A stretch of 64,000 bases of DNA from an uncultured Rhodocyclaceae bacterium. GTDB lineage: Bacteria; Pseudomonadota; Gammaproteobacteria; Burkholderiales; Rhodocyclaceae. The position numbers and the translations under genes were made by a program. The notes beneath the pieces were generated by a model. The model was given only the letters and a program-made list of their open reading frames with translations, was not told the DNA's origin and made no database searches. The stretch spans positions 97,293 to 161,292 of the forward strand of contig CAKQRL010000002.1 in assembly GCA_934271525.1 (NCBI GenBank). The letters are read 5' to 3'. How positions within the stretch are numbered: position 1 is the stretch's first letter; each line of letters begins with the position of its first letter. Positions 49,983 through 62,642 of the stretch are shown here, piece by piece.

Positions 49983-51560
49983 ATGATAAACAAAAAACTC
50001 TCCAAAAAATTCTCTTTTTCCGCCTTTTTGAAACCTTCTATAAATAACGGGGGGGGGGGTAGGAGTGCCTTTGCCCGACTGTTGCGTTATGGCATTGAAA
50101 TTATAATTGCTGCTTTTAATGTTTTAAAACGTTATCGCCCGTATTTTTTAAGTCGCACTCGTTTAAAAATAATTATTTTTACTTTGCTTGGCAAAACAGA
50201 AAAAACCATACAATTAAAAACATATATTTCTAAAACTTGCGATGAACATTTAAAATATGCCATTTGCGAATTTAAAAATTCTTGTCAATCATTTTTATAC
50301 TTTATAAAAATTTATAAGCAATGCCAAGCATGGCTCAATTCAACAGAATTTAAGGAAAAATACAACAAGCACCCTTTTCCACCCTATTTGAATCCAAAAA
50401 CATTAGATTATTCAAAAACCAATCCATATTTGGCTTGGGATTTGAATTTGCCTTTACCAAACAATTATAAATTTATATTTTTAAGCACTCACGGATGCGG
50501 CAGAGCCGCAACAGGAAGTTATTTAAAACTTTGTGGCGTGTATTATGATAATTCTAAACAATCATTGAACAATAAAGCAAGGTATATAAATTATTACAAC
50601 GAATTATTAAATCCGATTTATCCAAATCACATTGTGCATATTTCAGAATATTGTGATTTTCAAAATAAATTTATTGCATTGCTTGAAAAAAAACCAATGC
50701 TAATGTTATTGCGAGATCCTGTTTCAAATTTAAAATCTCTTTTAAATTATCCATTGCCACACGTTGAACTGAAAAAAGATTTTTTCACGTTGAATGATAA
50801 AGATTTTTTGTATTTTAGCCGATATTTAACACACAAAAATTTGGATGAAAAATGGTTTTTAGATAGTATGAAATGGGTTTTAGAACCTTTTGTTGCAAAA
50901 AGTTTGGTTTACAATTTGCTTGAAGGAGATGCGATTATTTTGCAAACAAATGATGTTAGACCAAACCTAGCTTTTGAAACATTTAAAACATTAGCCAAAA
51001 CATTAAATTTTGATACGCCAAAAGAAAGTGATAAAAGAATTTTTGAAACAAATTTGGTTCAAGGAATGCTTGATATGTGCTTGCCAATTACTTTAAAAAT
51101 TTATGGTAGTGATTTCAATTCAAAAATGGAAGGTGAAAATTTTGATATTTGTATATTTACAAATATTGTTTTTAATCTTATTTTAAAAGAAAAGAAAGAC
51201 CTGATAAATATAATAGAATTTTTGGAACTTAAAAATAATGCACTCAGTGCTGATTTGGTTATTATGATAGAAAAACAACATTTTGAGATTTTGCAAAAAG
51301 ATGCGGTTTTGCTTAATAGAATAAAAGATTATTTAAAAAAATTGATAGAATCACTGGCGCAACAAAATGAAAATTATAAAAAATTGGCTTTGAGCGAAAA
51401 CGATATTTTAAATTTTCTTTCAAATTCAAAAAATTGTAGAAAAATATTTAAAGCGTATTTGGAAGATAGAGTAATTTGGTTTAAAGAAAACCGCCCCGAC
51501 ATTCTCGCTTCATGGAAATATTATTTGGAATTTGAAAACATTTGCCAAGCATTGGATTAA
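49983..51560 (+). CDS. Phase-variable DUF2972-like protein (sulfotransferase-like motifs), ON as sequenced
   Basis: A 525-aa AT-rich gene unlike its neighbours in base use. From about residue 150 it reads like the DUF2972 proteins of Campylobacter and Helicobacter: PNNYKFIFLSTHGCGRAATG resembles a P-loop-like sulfate-donor site, and PMLMLLRDPVSNLKSLLNY the downstream RDP motif of sulfotransferase folds. The C-terminus is coiled and charged. A G11 tract (50049-50059, codons 23-26, NNGGGGRS) is in frame, so the gene is ON; one-base slippage would truncate it after the first few dozen residues. GAGG precedes the ATG. The family assignment is from memory and moderate; function unknown, probably surface-glycan modification. 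Confidence 0.7.
   Translation: MINKKLSKKFSFSAFLKPSINNGGGGRSAFARLLRYGIEIIIAAFNVLKRYRPYFLSRTRLKIIIFTLLGKTEKTIQLKTYISKTCDEHLKYAICEFKNSCQSFLYFIKIYKQCQAWLNSTEFKEKYNKHPFPPYLNPKTLDYSKTNPYLAWDLNLPLPNNYKFIFLSTHGCGRAATGSYLKLCGVYYDNSKQSLNNKARYINYYNELLNPIYPNHIVHISEYCDFQNKFIALLEKKPMLMLLRDPVSNLKSLLNYPLPHVELKKDFFTLNDKDFLYFSRYLTHKNLDEKWFLDSMKWVLEPFVAKSLVYNLLEGDAIILQTNDVRPNLAFETFKTLAKTLNFDTPKESDKRIFETNLVQGMLDMCLPITLKIYGSDFNSKMEGENFDICIFTNIVFNLILKEKKDLINIIEFLELKNNALSADLVIMIEKQHFEILQKDAVLLNRIKDYLKKLIESLAQQNENYKKLALSENDILNFLSNSKNCRKIFKAYLEDRVIWFKENRPDILASWKYYLEFENICQALD
50049..50059 (+). repeat. G11 homopolymer tract in the DUF2972-like gene
   Basis: Eleven G residues after AATAAC. In frame now; any change not a multiple of three turns the gene OFF. 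Confidence 0.9.
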
Positions 51561-51635
51561 AAATAAAGCCAAACACAATTCACGCCAAACGTTTTTTTCA
51601 AAATTTCAAAATTTTTAAACGTTGACCGTGGATTT

Positions 51636-52889
<1,254 letters not shown>

Positions 52890-52969
52890 TTAAAATTTTT
52901 CAAAAAAATTAGGCGTTGACCGTGGATTTTTTTAAAATGATTTTGTTTTTTTCATTTTAAATAATCCTT

Positions 52970-55012
52970 TTATTTTATTTTCATCCCTTTTTTTGTATTT
53001 TGTTCGGCTTGAATTAAAAATAAATTGTCTTCATCGGATGCCGCCAAAATCATCCCTTCCGATAAACCAAATTTCATTTTGCGCGGTTTTAAATTGGCAA
53101 TCACCACCACTTTTTTGCCGATTAAATCTTGTGGAGAATAATGTTTTTTAATGCCTGAAAAAACTTGATGCGTTTTTCCATCGCCCCAATCCACAATCAA
53201 ACGCAATAATTTATCCGCATTGTCAACATTTTCAGCTTGAATAATTTCTGCCACGCGCAAATCTATTTTTTCAAAATCCGCCATTGTGCATTCGTTTTGA
53301 TTTTCTTCTTGTTTTTTTTCTTGTGCTTTTGCTGGTTTTGTTTCTTCTATTTTATTGGCGGCAATTAAATTTTCCAATTGATTTAATTCCATTCTTGCCA
53401 TCAAATGTTGGAATTTTTTAATTGTGTGATTTTCTTTTAAATGATTGTCAACATCATTCCATTTTAAAGGTTTGATATTCAAAAAAGTTTCCACATTTTG
53501 GCTTAATTTTGGCAAAACAGGTTTTAAATAAATCATTAAAATGCGGAATAATTCCAAAGCATTGCTAACACATTGATGCAAAATTAAATCATTTTGATTA
53601 TTTTTTGCCAATTCCCAAGGTTTTAATTGGTCAATATATTGATTCACTTTTTCTGCTAAAAACATAATCTCACGCATGGCTTTGGAATATTCGCGTTCGC
53701 AATACAATTTTTCAATTTTATTTTGCGCATTTTTTAATTCATTTAAAACGGGCAAATGGTTTTCAATTTTTAAAACTTTGCCTTCAAATTTTTTGAAAAT
53801 AAAACCAGAACAACGGCTGGCTATATTTACCAATTTTCCGATTAAATCGGCATTCACGCGCAAAACAAAATCTTTTAAATTTAAATCAATATCTTCAAAA
53901 GAAGAATTTAATTTTGCAGCGTAATAATAACGCAACCATTCGGGATTTAAACCGCAATCAATATAACTTTCAGCCGTAATAAACGTGCCGCGGGATTTGG
54001 ACATTTTCTCGCCATTGACCGTTAAAAAACCATGCGCAAAAATACCATTGGGCGTTCTAAAACCCGCATATTTTAATTCGGCTGGCCAAAACAATGCGTG
54101 AAAATACAAAATATCTTTGCCAATAAAATGATAAAGTTGGGTGGTTGAATCTGGATTAAACCATTCCTCAAAATTTAAACCTTTTTTATTGCAAAGATTT
54201 TTAAATGCGCCCATATAACCAACGGGTGCATCCATCCAAACATAAAAATATTTGTTTTCTGTGCCCGGAATTTTAAAACCAAAATAAGGCGCATCGCGCG
54301 AAATATCCCAATCGTGTAATTTATTTTCCCCTTTTTCGCCTAACCATTCGCGCATTTTGTTGGCGGCTTCGGTTTGTAATATTTTATTTTCAGCACTCGT
54401 ATATTCCCTTAAAAATGCTTCACAACGCGGGTCGGATAATTTAAAAAAATAATGTTCCGAATTTTTTAATTCTGGTTTGGCGCCCGTAATTGCCGAATAA
54501 GGATTTTTTAAATCAGTTGGCGAATATGCCGCGCCGCATTTTTCGCAATTATCACCATATTGGTCAAGCGCGCCACATTTTGGACATTCGCCTTTAATAT
54601 AACGGTCGGGCAAAAACATTTGCGCTTGATTGTCATAATATTGTGCAACATTTTTTATTTCAATTAAATCTTCTTTTTTTAAACGATTGTAAATTAAACA
54701 AGATAATTCTTCGGTTTCTTGGCTGTGCGTGGAATAATAATGGTCAAAACCAATTAAAAAAGAATTAAAATCACGCGTATGTTCTTTTTGCACGCGAGCA
54801 ATTAAATCTTCTGGCGTCATATTTTCTTTTTGGGCGCGCAACATCACCGGCGTGCCGTGCGTATCATCGGCGCAAACATACCAACATTCTGTGTTTTCTT
54901 GCATTTTTTGAAAACGCACCCAAATATCGGCATAAACATATTCCACCAAATGCCCCAAATGTATAGAACCATTGGCATAAGGCAGGGCGGATGTAATTAA
55001 AATTTTGCGCAT
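52970..55012 (-). CDS. metG: Methionyl-tRNA synthetase with C-terminal tRNA-binding domain
   Basis: Charges tRNA-Met. HLGH stands for the HIGH motif near the N-terminus (NGSIHLGHLVEYVYAD), KMSKSRGTF is the KMSKS loop, and CPKCGALDQYGDNCEKCG holds four zinc cysteines. The C-terminal about 110 residues (DFEKIDLRVAEIIQAENV on) are the EMAPII-like tRNA-binding domain, joined by a Lys/Glu-rich linker. 680 aa. AAGGA precedes the ATG. Confidence 0.97.
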   Translation of the reverse strand: MRKILITSALPYANGSIHLGHLVEYVYADIWVRFQKMQENTECWYVCADDTHGTPVMLRAQKENMTPEDLIARVQKEHTRDFNSFLIGFDHYYSTHSQETEELSCLIYNRLKKEDLIEIKNVAQYYDNQAQMFLPDRYIKGECPKCGALDQYGDNCEKCGAAYSPTDLKNPYSAITGAKPELKNSEHYFFKLSDPRCEAFLREYTSAENKILQTEAANKMREWLGEKGENKLHDWDISRDAPYFGFKIPGTENKYFYVWMDAPVGYMGAFKNLCNKKGLNFEEWFNPDSTTQLYHFIGKDILYFHALFWPAELKYAGFRTPNGIFAHGFLTVNGEKMSKSRGTFITAESYIDCGLNPEWLRYYYAAKLNSSFEDIDLNLKDFVLRVNADLIGKLVNIASRCSGFIFKKFEGKVLKIENHLPVLNELKNAQNKIEKLYCEREYSKAMREIMFLAEKVNQYIDQLKPWELAKNNQNDLILHQCVSNALELFRILMIYLKPVLPKLSQNVETFLNIKPLKWNDVDNHLKENHTIKKFQHLMARMELNQLENLIAANKIEETKPAKAQEKKQEENQNECTMADFEKIDLRVAEIIQAENVDNADKLLRLIVDWGDGKTHQVFSGIKKHYSPQDLIGKKVVVIANLKPRKMKFGLSEGMILAASDEDNLFLIQAEQNTKKGMKIK

Positions 55013-55093
55013 TTTGTGATAATCCTTTTATTTAAAACTTAATTTTAAAATAATAATAATTTAATAATTAAATAAATTTTAAAAAAATAATAA

Positions 55094-55139
55094 GTTGACC
55101 GTGGAAAATTAAAATCGATTTAAAAAATCCACGGTCAAC
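55094..55139. repeat. Outward-facing repeat pair between metG and ilvC
   Basis: Minus copy 55094-55105 and plus copy 55128-55139, both variable base C, 22 bases apart. The metG leader beyond it is very A/T-rich. Confidence 0.75.
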
Positions 55140-55158
55140 TTTAAATTTTTTTGAAAAA

Positions 55159-56199
<1,041 letters not shown>

Positions 56200-56211
56200 T
56201 CAAAAAAAAAA

Positions 56212-56706
56212 TCAAACCCTTAAAATGCGCTCGGCGCGCCCAATGCCGCAAACGCCGGTGCGCACCGTCTCCAAAATCAAAGCGGAATCAATGGCGGCAA
56301 TAAAGGCATCCAATTTTTCAGAAGTGCCTGTTAATTCCACCACATAAGAATTGTCGGTCACATCAATAATGCGGCCGCGGAAAATATCGTTTAAGCGCTT
56401 AATTTCCTCACGATCTTTGCCCGATGCGCGCAGTTTAATCAACATCAATTCGCGTTCCACATGCGCGGATTCGGACAAATCCACCACTTTGACCACATCA
56501 ATTAGTTTGTTTAATTGTTTGGTGATTTGCTCCAAAACCGCTTCATTGGCAAAAGTTAAAATGGTCATGCGCGAAAGTGAAGAATCTTCGGTTGGTGCCA
56601 CCGTTAAACTTTCAATGTTGTAACCGCGCGCGGAAAATAATCCTGCCACGCGCGAGAGCGCGCCAGCTTCGTTTTCAATCAAAATGGAGAGAATGTGTTT
56701 TTGCAT
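56212..56706 (-). CDS. ilvH: Acetolactate synthase small (regulatory) subunit
   Basis: ACT-domain subunit giving valine feedback control to IlvI. HILSILIENEAGALSRVAGL, FSARGYNIESLTVAPTED and RMTILTFANEAVLEQITKQL are signatures. 164 aa. It begins three bases after the ilvI stop codon. Confidence 0.96.
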   Translation of the reverse strand: MQKHILSILIENEAGALSRVAGLFSARGYNIESLTVAPTEDSSLSRMTILTFANEAVLEQITKQLNKLIDVVKVVDLSESAHVERELMLIKLRASGKDREEIKRLNDIFRGRIIDVTDNSYVVELTGTSEKLDAFIAAIDSALILETVRTGVCGIGRAERILRV

Positions 56707-56709
56707 TTT

Positions 56710-58422
56710 TTATTCCTTTTCCCCTTGCGCCAAAATCATCTCGGTTAAACCTTTGCCGGCGGCAACCATCGGCAACACATTGGCTTCTGGTGTAATCATA
56801 AAATCCATAAAAACCAAATCGTCTTTGTATCGGGTAAAGGCTTCTTTTAAAGCCGGTTCCACTTCTTCCACTTTTTCAATGCGCATACCAATATGCCCAT
56901 AAGCGCGTGCCAAATCTTGAAAATTCGGCAAAGAAGTCATATAGGTTTGGGAATAACGTTTGGAATAAAACATTTCTTGCCATTGGCGCACCATTCCCAA
57001 CATCCCATTATTCAAATTGATGATTTTAATGGGCAAGCCAAATTGCTTGCAGGTGGAAAGTTCTTGAATGTTCATTTGTATGGAACCTTCACCGGTTACG
57101 CACACCACCGTGTCTTTGGGATTGGCAAAACAAGCACCCATGGCATAAGGCAAACCCACGCCCATGGTGCCCAAGCCACCAGAATTGATCCAGCGGCGCG
57201 GTTCATCAAATTTATAATACTGTGCGGCAAACATTTGGTGTTGCCCCACATCAGAGCAAACAATGGCTTTGCCTTGTGTGATTTCATAGAGTTTTTGAAT
57301 GACGAACTGCGGCATAATTTGGTCTGCCATTGGATACGCCAAAGAATTTCTTTGCCGCCAAATGTTGATTTGTTGCCACCAAGGCGCAAAATCTGGGACG
57401 GTAAAATTTTGTTCTTCTGCAATTAAACGCTGCAATTCGTTTAAAACATCGGCAATATCGCCCACAATTGGCAAATCGGTTTTGATGCGTTTGGCAATAG
57501 AAGAAGGGTCAATATCAATGTGAATCACATGGCGGTCACGCATTTGTTGAAAATGCGCCACATTGCCAATCACGCGGTCATCAAAACGTGCACCCACTGC
57601 CAAGACCACATCGGCATAATGCATGGCATTGTTGGCTTCATAAGTGCCGTGCATGCCAACCATACCCAAAAAATGCTTGTTGTTGGCAGGAAAACCGCCC
57701 AAGCCCATCAACGTGCTTACCACAGGCAAATTGAAAGATTCAACCAATTTTTTCAATGGTTGGCTGGCATTGGCCAACACCACACCGCCGCCCATGTAAA
57801 GCACGGGTTGTTTGGCACGTTTTAACAGTTGAAAGGCTTTTTTGATTTGCCCCAAATGCCCTTTGGTGATTGGGTTATAAGAACGCATGGTAACCGTTTG
57901 CGGGTAATCAAATTCTGCCACTTGCGCCGTTACGTCTTTGGGCACATCAACAACCACGGGGCCTGGGCGCCCCGTTTGGGCGATATAAAAGGCTTTTTTG
58001 ATGGTCAGCGCCAAATCTTTGACGTTTTTAACCAAAAAATTGTGCTTCACACACGGCCGTGTGATGCCCACGGCATCGCATTCTTGAAAAGCGTCTTGCC
58101 CGATATAATCCGTATTCACCTGCCCGCTAATCACCACCATTGGAATGGAATCCATATAAGCGGTTGCAATGCCTGTTATTGTATTGGTTAGCCCGGGGCC
58201 AGATGTTACCAATGCCACGCCCACTTTATGAGAAGAACGAGAATAAGCATCGGCAGCGTGTGCGGCGGCTTGTTCGTGGCGCACCAAAACGTGTTTAATT
58301 TTGTTTTGTTTAAACAATGCGTCATAAATATGCAAAACAGCGCCGCCCGGATAACCAAAAACGTATTCCACATTTTCCGCTTGGAGCGCTTGAATTAAAA
58401 TTTCTGCACCAGTGAGCTTCAT
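56710..58422 (-). CDS. ilvI: Acetolactate synthase large subunit
   Basis: Thiamine-diphosphate enzyme making acetolactate or acetohydroxybutyrate. FGYPGGAVLHIYDALF at the N-terminus, the active-site glutamate in RHEQAAAHAADAY, and the diphosphate motif VVCVTGEGSIQMNIQEL (GEGS rather than GDGS; I recall this variant from betaproteobacteria). NNGMLGMVRQWQEMFY follows. 570 aa. First gene of the ilvI-ilvH-ilvC unit. Confidence 0.95.
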   Translation of the reverse strand: MKLTGAEILIQALQAENVEYVFGYPGGAVLHIYDALFKQNKIKHVLVRHEQAAAHAADAYSRSSHKVGVALVTSGPGLTNTITGIATAYMDSIPMVVISGQVNTDYIGQDAFQECDAVGITRPCVKHNFLVKNVKDLALTIKKAFYIAQTGRPGPVVVDVPKDVTAQVAEFDYPQTVTMRSYNPITKGHLGQIKKAFQLLKRAKQPVLYMGGGVVLANASQPLKKLVESFNLPVVSTLMGLGGFPANNKHFLGMVGMHGTYEANNAMHYADVVLAVGARFDDRVIGNVAHFQQMRDRHVIHIDIDPSSIAKRIKTDLPIVGDIADVLNELQRLIAEEQNFTVPDFAPWWQQINIWRQRNSLAYPMADQIMPQFVIQKLYEITQGKAIVCSDVGQHQMFAAQYYKFDEPRRWINSGGLGTMGVGLPYAMGACFANPKDTVVCVTGEGSIQMNIQELSTCKQFGLPIKIINLNNGMLGMVRQWQEMFYSKRYSQTYMTSLPNFQDLARAYGHIGMRIEKVEEVEPALKEAFTRYKDDLVFMDFMITPEANVLPMVAAGKGLTEMILAQGEKE

Positions 58423-58475
58423 AAAAAAAACGCCAAGAAAAAAAGGATTTTATGCTAACGATTCCTAATGAAAAA

Positions 58476-59927
58476 TCAAGTGGCGTAGCCTTGAAAATTG
58501 TTGAATTTGTAAAGAAAAAGGGTGCGTTTCGGATAATCCAAGCGATTTTCCACGGTAAACCGCATATTTTTTTCAAAACCACCAAAAAATCGGGCGATAT
58601 TTTGCAAGTTGTCATCGTTTAAAGGCGAGCTACTGATGAAAAACACGTCTGCATTTTTAAAATTATTCAAATCCGTTGCCATTTGGTAATAATTGTTTTT
58701 GGTTTTGTTTGGATTCCAAGCGATGATTTTAAGCGTTTTCAAATCCCGCAATTCGTAGCGCAAATGCGCAATGATTGTGCGGTTGTTGGCAACCAAAATC
58801 CGTTGTGATTCGGCTTTTAAAAGCGGGCGCAAATTATCTGCCAATTCTTTAAAACCTTCTGCCCGAACAAATGGCGCATGGATGATTTTGGGTGAATCGG
58901 TAAAAATTTTGGCAAAAAAAATCCAATGGTAAGCCAAAACCGCAATCACCATTTCAAGCGCAAAAGTCCATATTAAAAGCTTGCGGCGATTTTCTAAAAA
59001 AAACATTGTCGCCAAACTTGCGGTTAAAAAAGCAGGCGCTGCCCAGTTGGCATTGGCATTGTTTAAAAAAGCTTGTGCGCCAACAATTGCCCAAAACGGA
59101 ATTGCAAAAGCGGCGCAGAGTCTGAATTTTTGGTTTTTCCACAACGATTTTTTGCAACATAAAAACGCAAAAATGCCAAAGATGATGCCGCCAGAAATTA
59201 GCCATTGTTCAATAAAAAATTGCAAACATTTTAAGAATCCGCCTGCTGCGGCTTTTTGAATCGTAATATCCGCCGTGTGTTTAAAGGTTGGAAAGTCGTT
59301 GGCAACATTCCACAAAATATTGGGCAAAACAATTAAAAAAGCCAGCAAAACGGCGCACCACGGCGCTATGGATTTCAACAATTTTGGGCGATAACAAAGT
59401 GCACTTACCAAAAAAACCGCCATGGAATATTTGGAAAGCAAACCCAAACCCACGGCTAAGCCAACCAATAACCAATCGCCAAAACGATTTTCATTGCTTG
59501 CTTGAATAAAAAAATAAAAAGCCAATGCCCAAAAAAAAGAAAGCAGCGCATCGGTTGATGCCACCAACCCCAACCATGCAAAAATTGGCATCATTAAAAC
59601 GATTGCGCCCGCCCAAAATGCTGATTGTTCTGAAAATTTTAAACGCCGAGCAGCAGAAAAAATCAACAAACTTGTTGCGGGATAACACAACATTGCCAAA
59701 AATTTGACGCCGATTAAACCATCGCCAAAGAAAGCAGTTGAACAAAAAATTAAAACGCCAACCAATGGCGGTTTGGAAAAATAGCCAAAATCCAAATTTT
59801 GTGCCCAAGTCCAATATTGCGCTTCATCCACATAAAGTGAAATGGGCAGATTTTGCAGTGCCACAATGCGCCACAAAATCACCAAAAAAGCCAAAATCAA
59901 CAAAGAAAAACGATTTTCCACGGTCAA
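58476..59927 (-). CDS. GT83/PMT_2-type integral membrane glycosyltransferase (ArnT-like)
   Basis: Many transmembrane segments; periplasmic-facing transferase using lipid-linked sugars. Near the N-terminus LYVDEAQYWTWAQNLDFGY holds the acidic residues of the first periplasmic loop, followed by FSKPPLVGVLIF, typical of the family. 483 aa. No ATG lies before the conserved region: the likely start is TTG (59925-59927) or GTG inside a repeat copy (59917-59928), giving MTVENRFSLLIL. A second copy (58549-58560) is translated near the C-terminus as FTVENRL. Substrate unknown; lipid A or O-glycan. Confidence 0.8.
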   Translation of the reverse strand: MTVENRFSLLILAFLVILWRIVALQNLPISLYVDEAQYWTWAQNLDFGYFSKPPLVGVLIFCSTAFFGDGLIGVKFLAMLCYPATSLLIFSAARRLKFSEQSAFWAGAIVLMMPIFAWLGLVASTDALLSFFWALAFYFFIQASNENRFGDWLLVGLAVGLGLLSKYSMAVFLVSALCYRPKLLKSIAPWCAVLLAFLIVLPNILWNVANDFPTFKHTADITIQKAAAGGFLKCLQFFIEQWLISGGIIFGIFAFLCCKKSLWKNQKFRLCAAFAIPFWAIVGAQAFLNNANANWAAPAFLTASLATMFFLENRRKLLIWTFALEMVIAVLAYHWIFFAKIFTDSPKIIHAPFVRAEGFKELADNLRPLLKAESQRILVANNRTIIAHLRYELRDLKTLKIIAWNPNKTKNNYYQMATDLNNFKNADVFFISSSPLNDDNLQNIARFFGGFEKNMRFTVENRLDYPKRTLFLYKFNNFQGYAT

Positions 59928-60011
59928 CCACCAATTTTTTTCAAAAAAAATACACGCCCTTTGATTAAAATGCGATTTTTTTCATCATTTTAAAAAAGAA
60001 GGACGAATCAA

Positions 60012-61397
60012 ATGAACGCTTTGTGCGCTATTTCGCCGTTGGATGGCAGATACCAAGAAAAAACCGCCGAATTGTGCAACTTTTTTTCCGAATACGCACT
60101 GATTAAATTCCGTTTGATGGTGGAATTGGCGTGGTGGAAAGCATTGTCCCAAAACGCCGAAATCCCTGAAATTGCGCCATTTTCCGCAGAATCGCTCGCC
60201 TTTTTAGAAGCCATTGAAAAAAACTTTTCAGCAAATGATGCCGCCAAAGTGAAAGATTTAGAAAAAACAACCAACCACGATGTGAAAGCATTGGAATATT
60301 GGATTCGCCAAAAAGTCGCATCCATTGCCGAATTAAAAGCCGCCGGGGAATTCATCCATTTTGCTTGCACATCGGAAGATATCAACAATGTGGCGCACGC
60401 TTTAATGTTGCAAGGCGCAAGAAATGAAATTTTGTTGCCGCAAATTAACACGATTTTAAAAGTCTTCAAACAAATGGCATTGGATTTTTCTGATGTGCCG
60501 ATGATGAGCCGCACGCACGGCCAGCCTGCCACACCCACAACAATGGGCAAAGAAATGGCGAATATTGCTTGCCGCATTGATTACGCCAAACAAGCGATTG
60601 AACAAATTAGCCTTTACGCCAAAATGAACGGCGCTGTTGGCAACTTCAATGCGCATTTGATTGCTTATCCAAACGTGGATTGGGAGTCTTTTGCTAATGC
60701 CATCTTAAAAAACTTTGGCTTAACGCAAAACCGCTACACCATTCAAATTGAACCGCACGATTCTTTTGCGGCTTTGTTTGACGCATTGGCACGGCTTAAC
60801 ACCATTTTTACCGATGCCTGCCGCGATATTTGGGGTTATATTTCGCTAGGCTATTTCCGCCAAAAATTGAAAGCGGGCGAGATTGGCTCATCCACTATGC
60901 CGCACAAGGTCAACCCCATTGATTTTGAAAATGCCGAAGGCAATTTTGGAATGGCAAATGCGATGTTGCGGCATTTTTCAAGCAAATTGCCGATTTCGCG
61001 TTTTCAGCGTGATTTAAGCGATTCCACCGTTTTGCGCAATATGGGCGTGGCGCTGGGTTATACGCTATTAGCCTTAAAATCATTAGAAAAGGGTTTGAAT
61101 AAACTAGAAATTGCCCCCAATGCCATGCTGGCAGATTTGGAACAAAACCCTGCGCTTTTGGCAGAAGCCGTGCAAACGGTGATGCGCCGCTTTAACGTGC
61201 CCAATGCTTATGAATCCTTAAAAGCGCTCACCCGTGGGGAAGAAATAGACTTAACCACTTTGCGACAATTTATACAAAATTTAAACCTTCCCCAATCACC
61301 ACAAGCCGATTCTGCCAAAACAGCGCTTTTAAATCTTACCGCTGCCACCTACCTTGGCAAAGCCAGTGCTTTGGCAAAAGCCTTTGGGGAGAAATAA
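60012..61397 (+). CDS. purB: Adenylosuccinate lyase
   Basis: Acts twice in purine synthesis (SAICAR and adenylosuccinate cleavage). The fumarase-superfamily signature GSSTMPHKVNPIDFENAEGN is complete; FACTSEDINNVAHAL and MSRTHGQPATPTTMGKEM hold catalytic residues. 461 aa. AAGGA precedes the ATG; a -10-like TAAAAT plus GCG lies at 59966-59971. Confidence 0.97.
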   Translation: MNALCAISPLDGRYQEKTAELCNFFSEYALIKFRLMVELAWWKALSQNAEIPEIAPFSAESLAFLEAIEKNFSANDAAKVKDLEKTTNHDVKALEYWIRQKVASIAELKAAGEFIHFACTSEDINNVAHALMLQGARNEILLPQINTILKVFKQMALDFSDVPMMSRTHGQPATPTTMGKEMANIACRIDYAKQAIEQISLYAKMNGAVGNFNAHLIAYPNVDWESFANAILKNFGLTQNRYTIQIEPHDSFAALFDALARLNTIFTDACRDIWGYISLGYFRQKLKAGEIGSSTMPHKVNPIDFENAEGNFGMANAMLRHFSSKLPISRFQRDLSDSTVLRNMGVALGYTLLALKSLEKGLNKLEIAPNAMLADLEQNPALLAEAVQTVMRRFNVPNAYESLKALTRGEEIDLTTLRQFIQNLNLPQSPQADSAKTALLNLTAATYLGKASALAKAFGEK

Positions 61398-61480
61398 ACG
61401 ATTTTCCACGGTAAACAAAGATTTTTTTTGAAAAAGAACAAATTTTTTGATTGTTGCCGTGTATTTTTCTTTATAAAACA

Positions 61481-62615
61481 ATGAACACCAATTTTATTCA
61501 CCCCAAAGACGTGCCAGAATTACTTGCCGCATCGCAACAATCTTTTTTGGCAGAAGGCATTCAACTGCAAGTGGCAAGTTTTGAAAATGCCGACCTTTAC
61601 CCAGCAGACCAACACGGCGCACTTTATGTTAAAAACCAAGCGGTTTTTGATTCACATCAAATGTTAACCCCCCCCCCCAACAATCTACCGCAATGAAGAA
61701 GTGGTTTGTTTGGGCGCTTTCACGGTTTGCTGGGGGCACGAAATTACCGACCATTTGCGCGGCTTGTGGTTTTATTTTGACAAGCGCTTTGCGCATTTGA
61801 AAAAACTCAAAATTGCCTTTGTGCTGAGTTTTTGGACAGCGCAAACCCCGCCTTCTCAAAATTTTTGGCAGTTGCTTGAAAGCCTTGGTATTCCACGCGA
61901 AAAATTTCTTTTAATTGACAAACCCACGCGTTTTGCCCGCGTTTTTGTGCCGGATGCTTGTTTTGGCATGGTTGATAAAAAATATTGCTACACCCAAGAA
62001 TTTGTCAATTTAATCAATCGGTTACCAAACCTTCAACCGCCTGAAAATGTAAATATTGAAAAGGTCTATTTTTCCCGCTTGGCGTTTCAATCGCCCAAGG
62101 ATTTCAACGAAATTGAATTAGAAAATCTTTTTTATAATCAAGGATTTAGCATTATTTACCCAGAACAACTTGATTTTTTAAGCCAGCTTGCCATTTTGCA
62201 AAACTGCACGATTTTTGCTGCCACAGACGGCTCCATTGCGCACAATTCGTTATTTTTAAAACCCGGCACACGCACGATTATTTGCCGAAAAACGCGGCAT
62301 TTCACAGCGCACCAAATCATCATCAATCACTTGAAAAATCTGGATGTGACCTACATTGACGCGGCATTTTCGCCTTTTGCCCAATGGCGAAAAGTCTGGG
62401 AGGCAGGGCCATTCTTTTTGTATGAAACAAAAGCGTTGCGCCGTTTTTTTGGTTTGCCGCCAAAACACTTTCCATTTTTAAAATTTTTAAAATATTTCTG
62501 CGTGAATTTGCCCGCTTTTTTAAACAACGAACTTTTGGTGTGGACGCATCCCATCCGCGGAAAACTCAAACTTGGCACGCACTTGCGGCATTTTTTGAAA
62601 ATTTTCAAGCGTTGA
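61481..62615 (+). CDS. Phase-variable GT61-type glycosyltransferase, OFF as sequenced
   Basis: From ATG 61481 (MNTNFIHPKDVPELLAASQ) the frame meets a C11 tract (61668-61678) and stops at a TGA at 61694-61696. With 10 (or 13) C residues it joins TIYRNEEVVCLGAFTVCWGH and runs to 62615 as one 377-aa protein aligned with its neighbour downstream. DUF563/GT61 features: KVYFSRLAFQSPKDFNEIE, GFSIIYPEQLDFLSQLAILQ and IFAATDGSIAHNSLFLKPG. It probably transfers a sugar in capsule or LPS synthesis. The stop codon TGA lies in a repeat copy (62611-62622). Any shorter internal start at 61701 would lack the N-terminal region. Confidence 0.85.
61668..61678 (+). repeat. C11 homopolymer tract in the first GT61 gene
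   Basis: Eleven C residues after GTTAA, around codon 63. 11 is OFF; 10 or 13 restores the frame with the downstream 304 codons. Confidence 0.92.
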
Positions 62616-62642
62616 CCGTGGAAAAATTTATAAAATGCGCAA

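Noticed and set aside
54005..54025. CATTGACCGTTAAAA in metG as a repeat copy
   Set aside because: It encodes the conserved LTVNGEKMSKS segment of the enzyme and lacks the GTGGA end, so the similarity is incidental.
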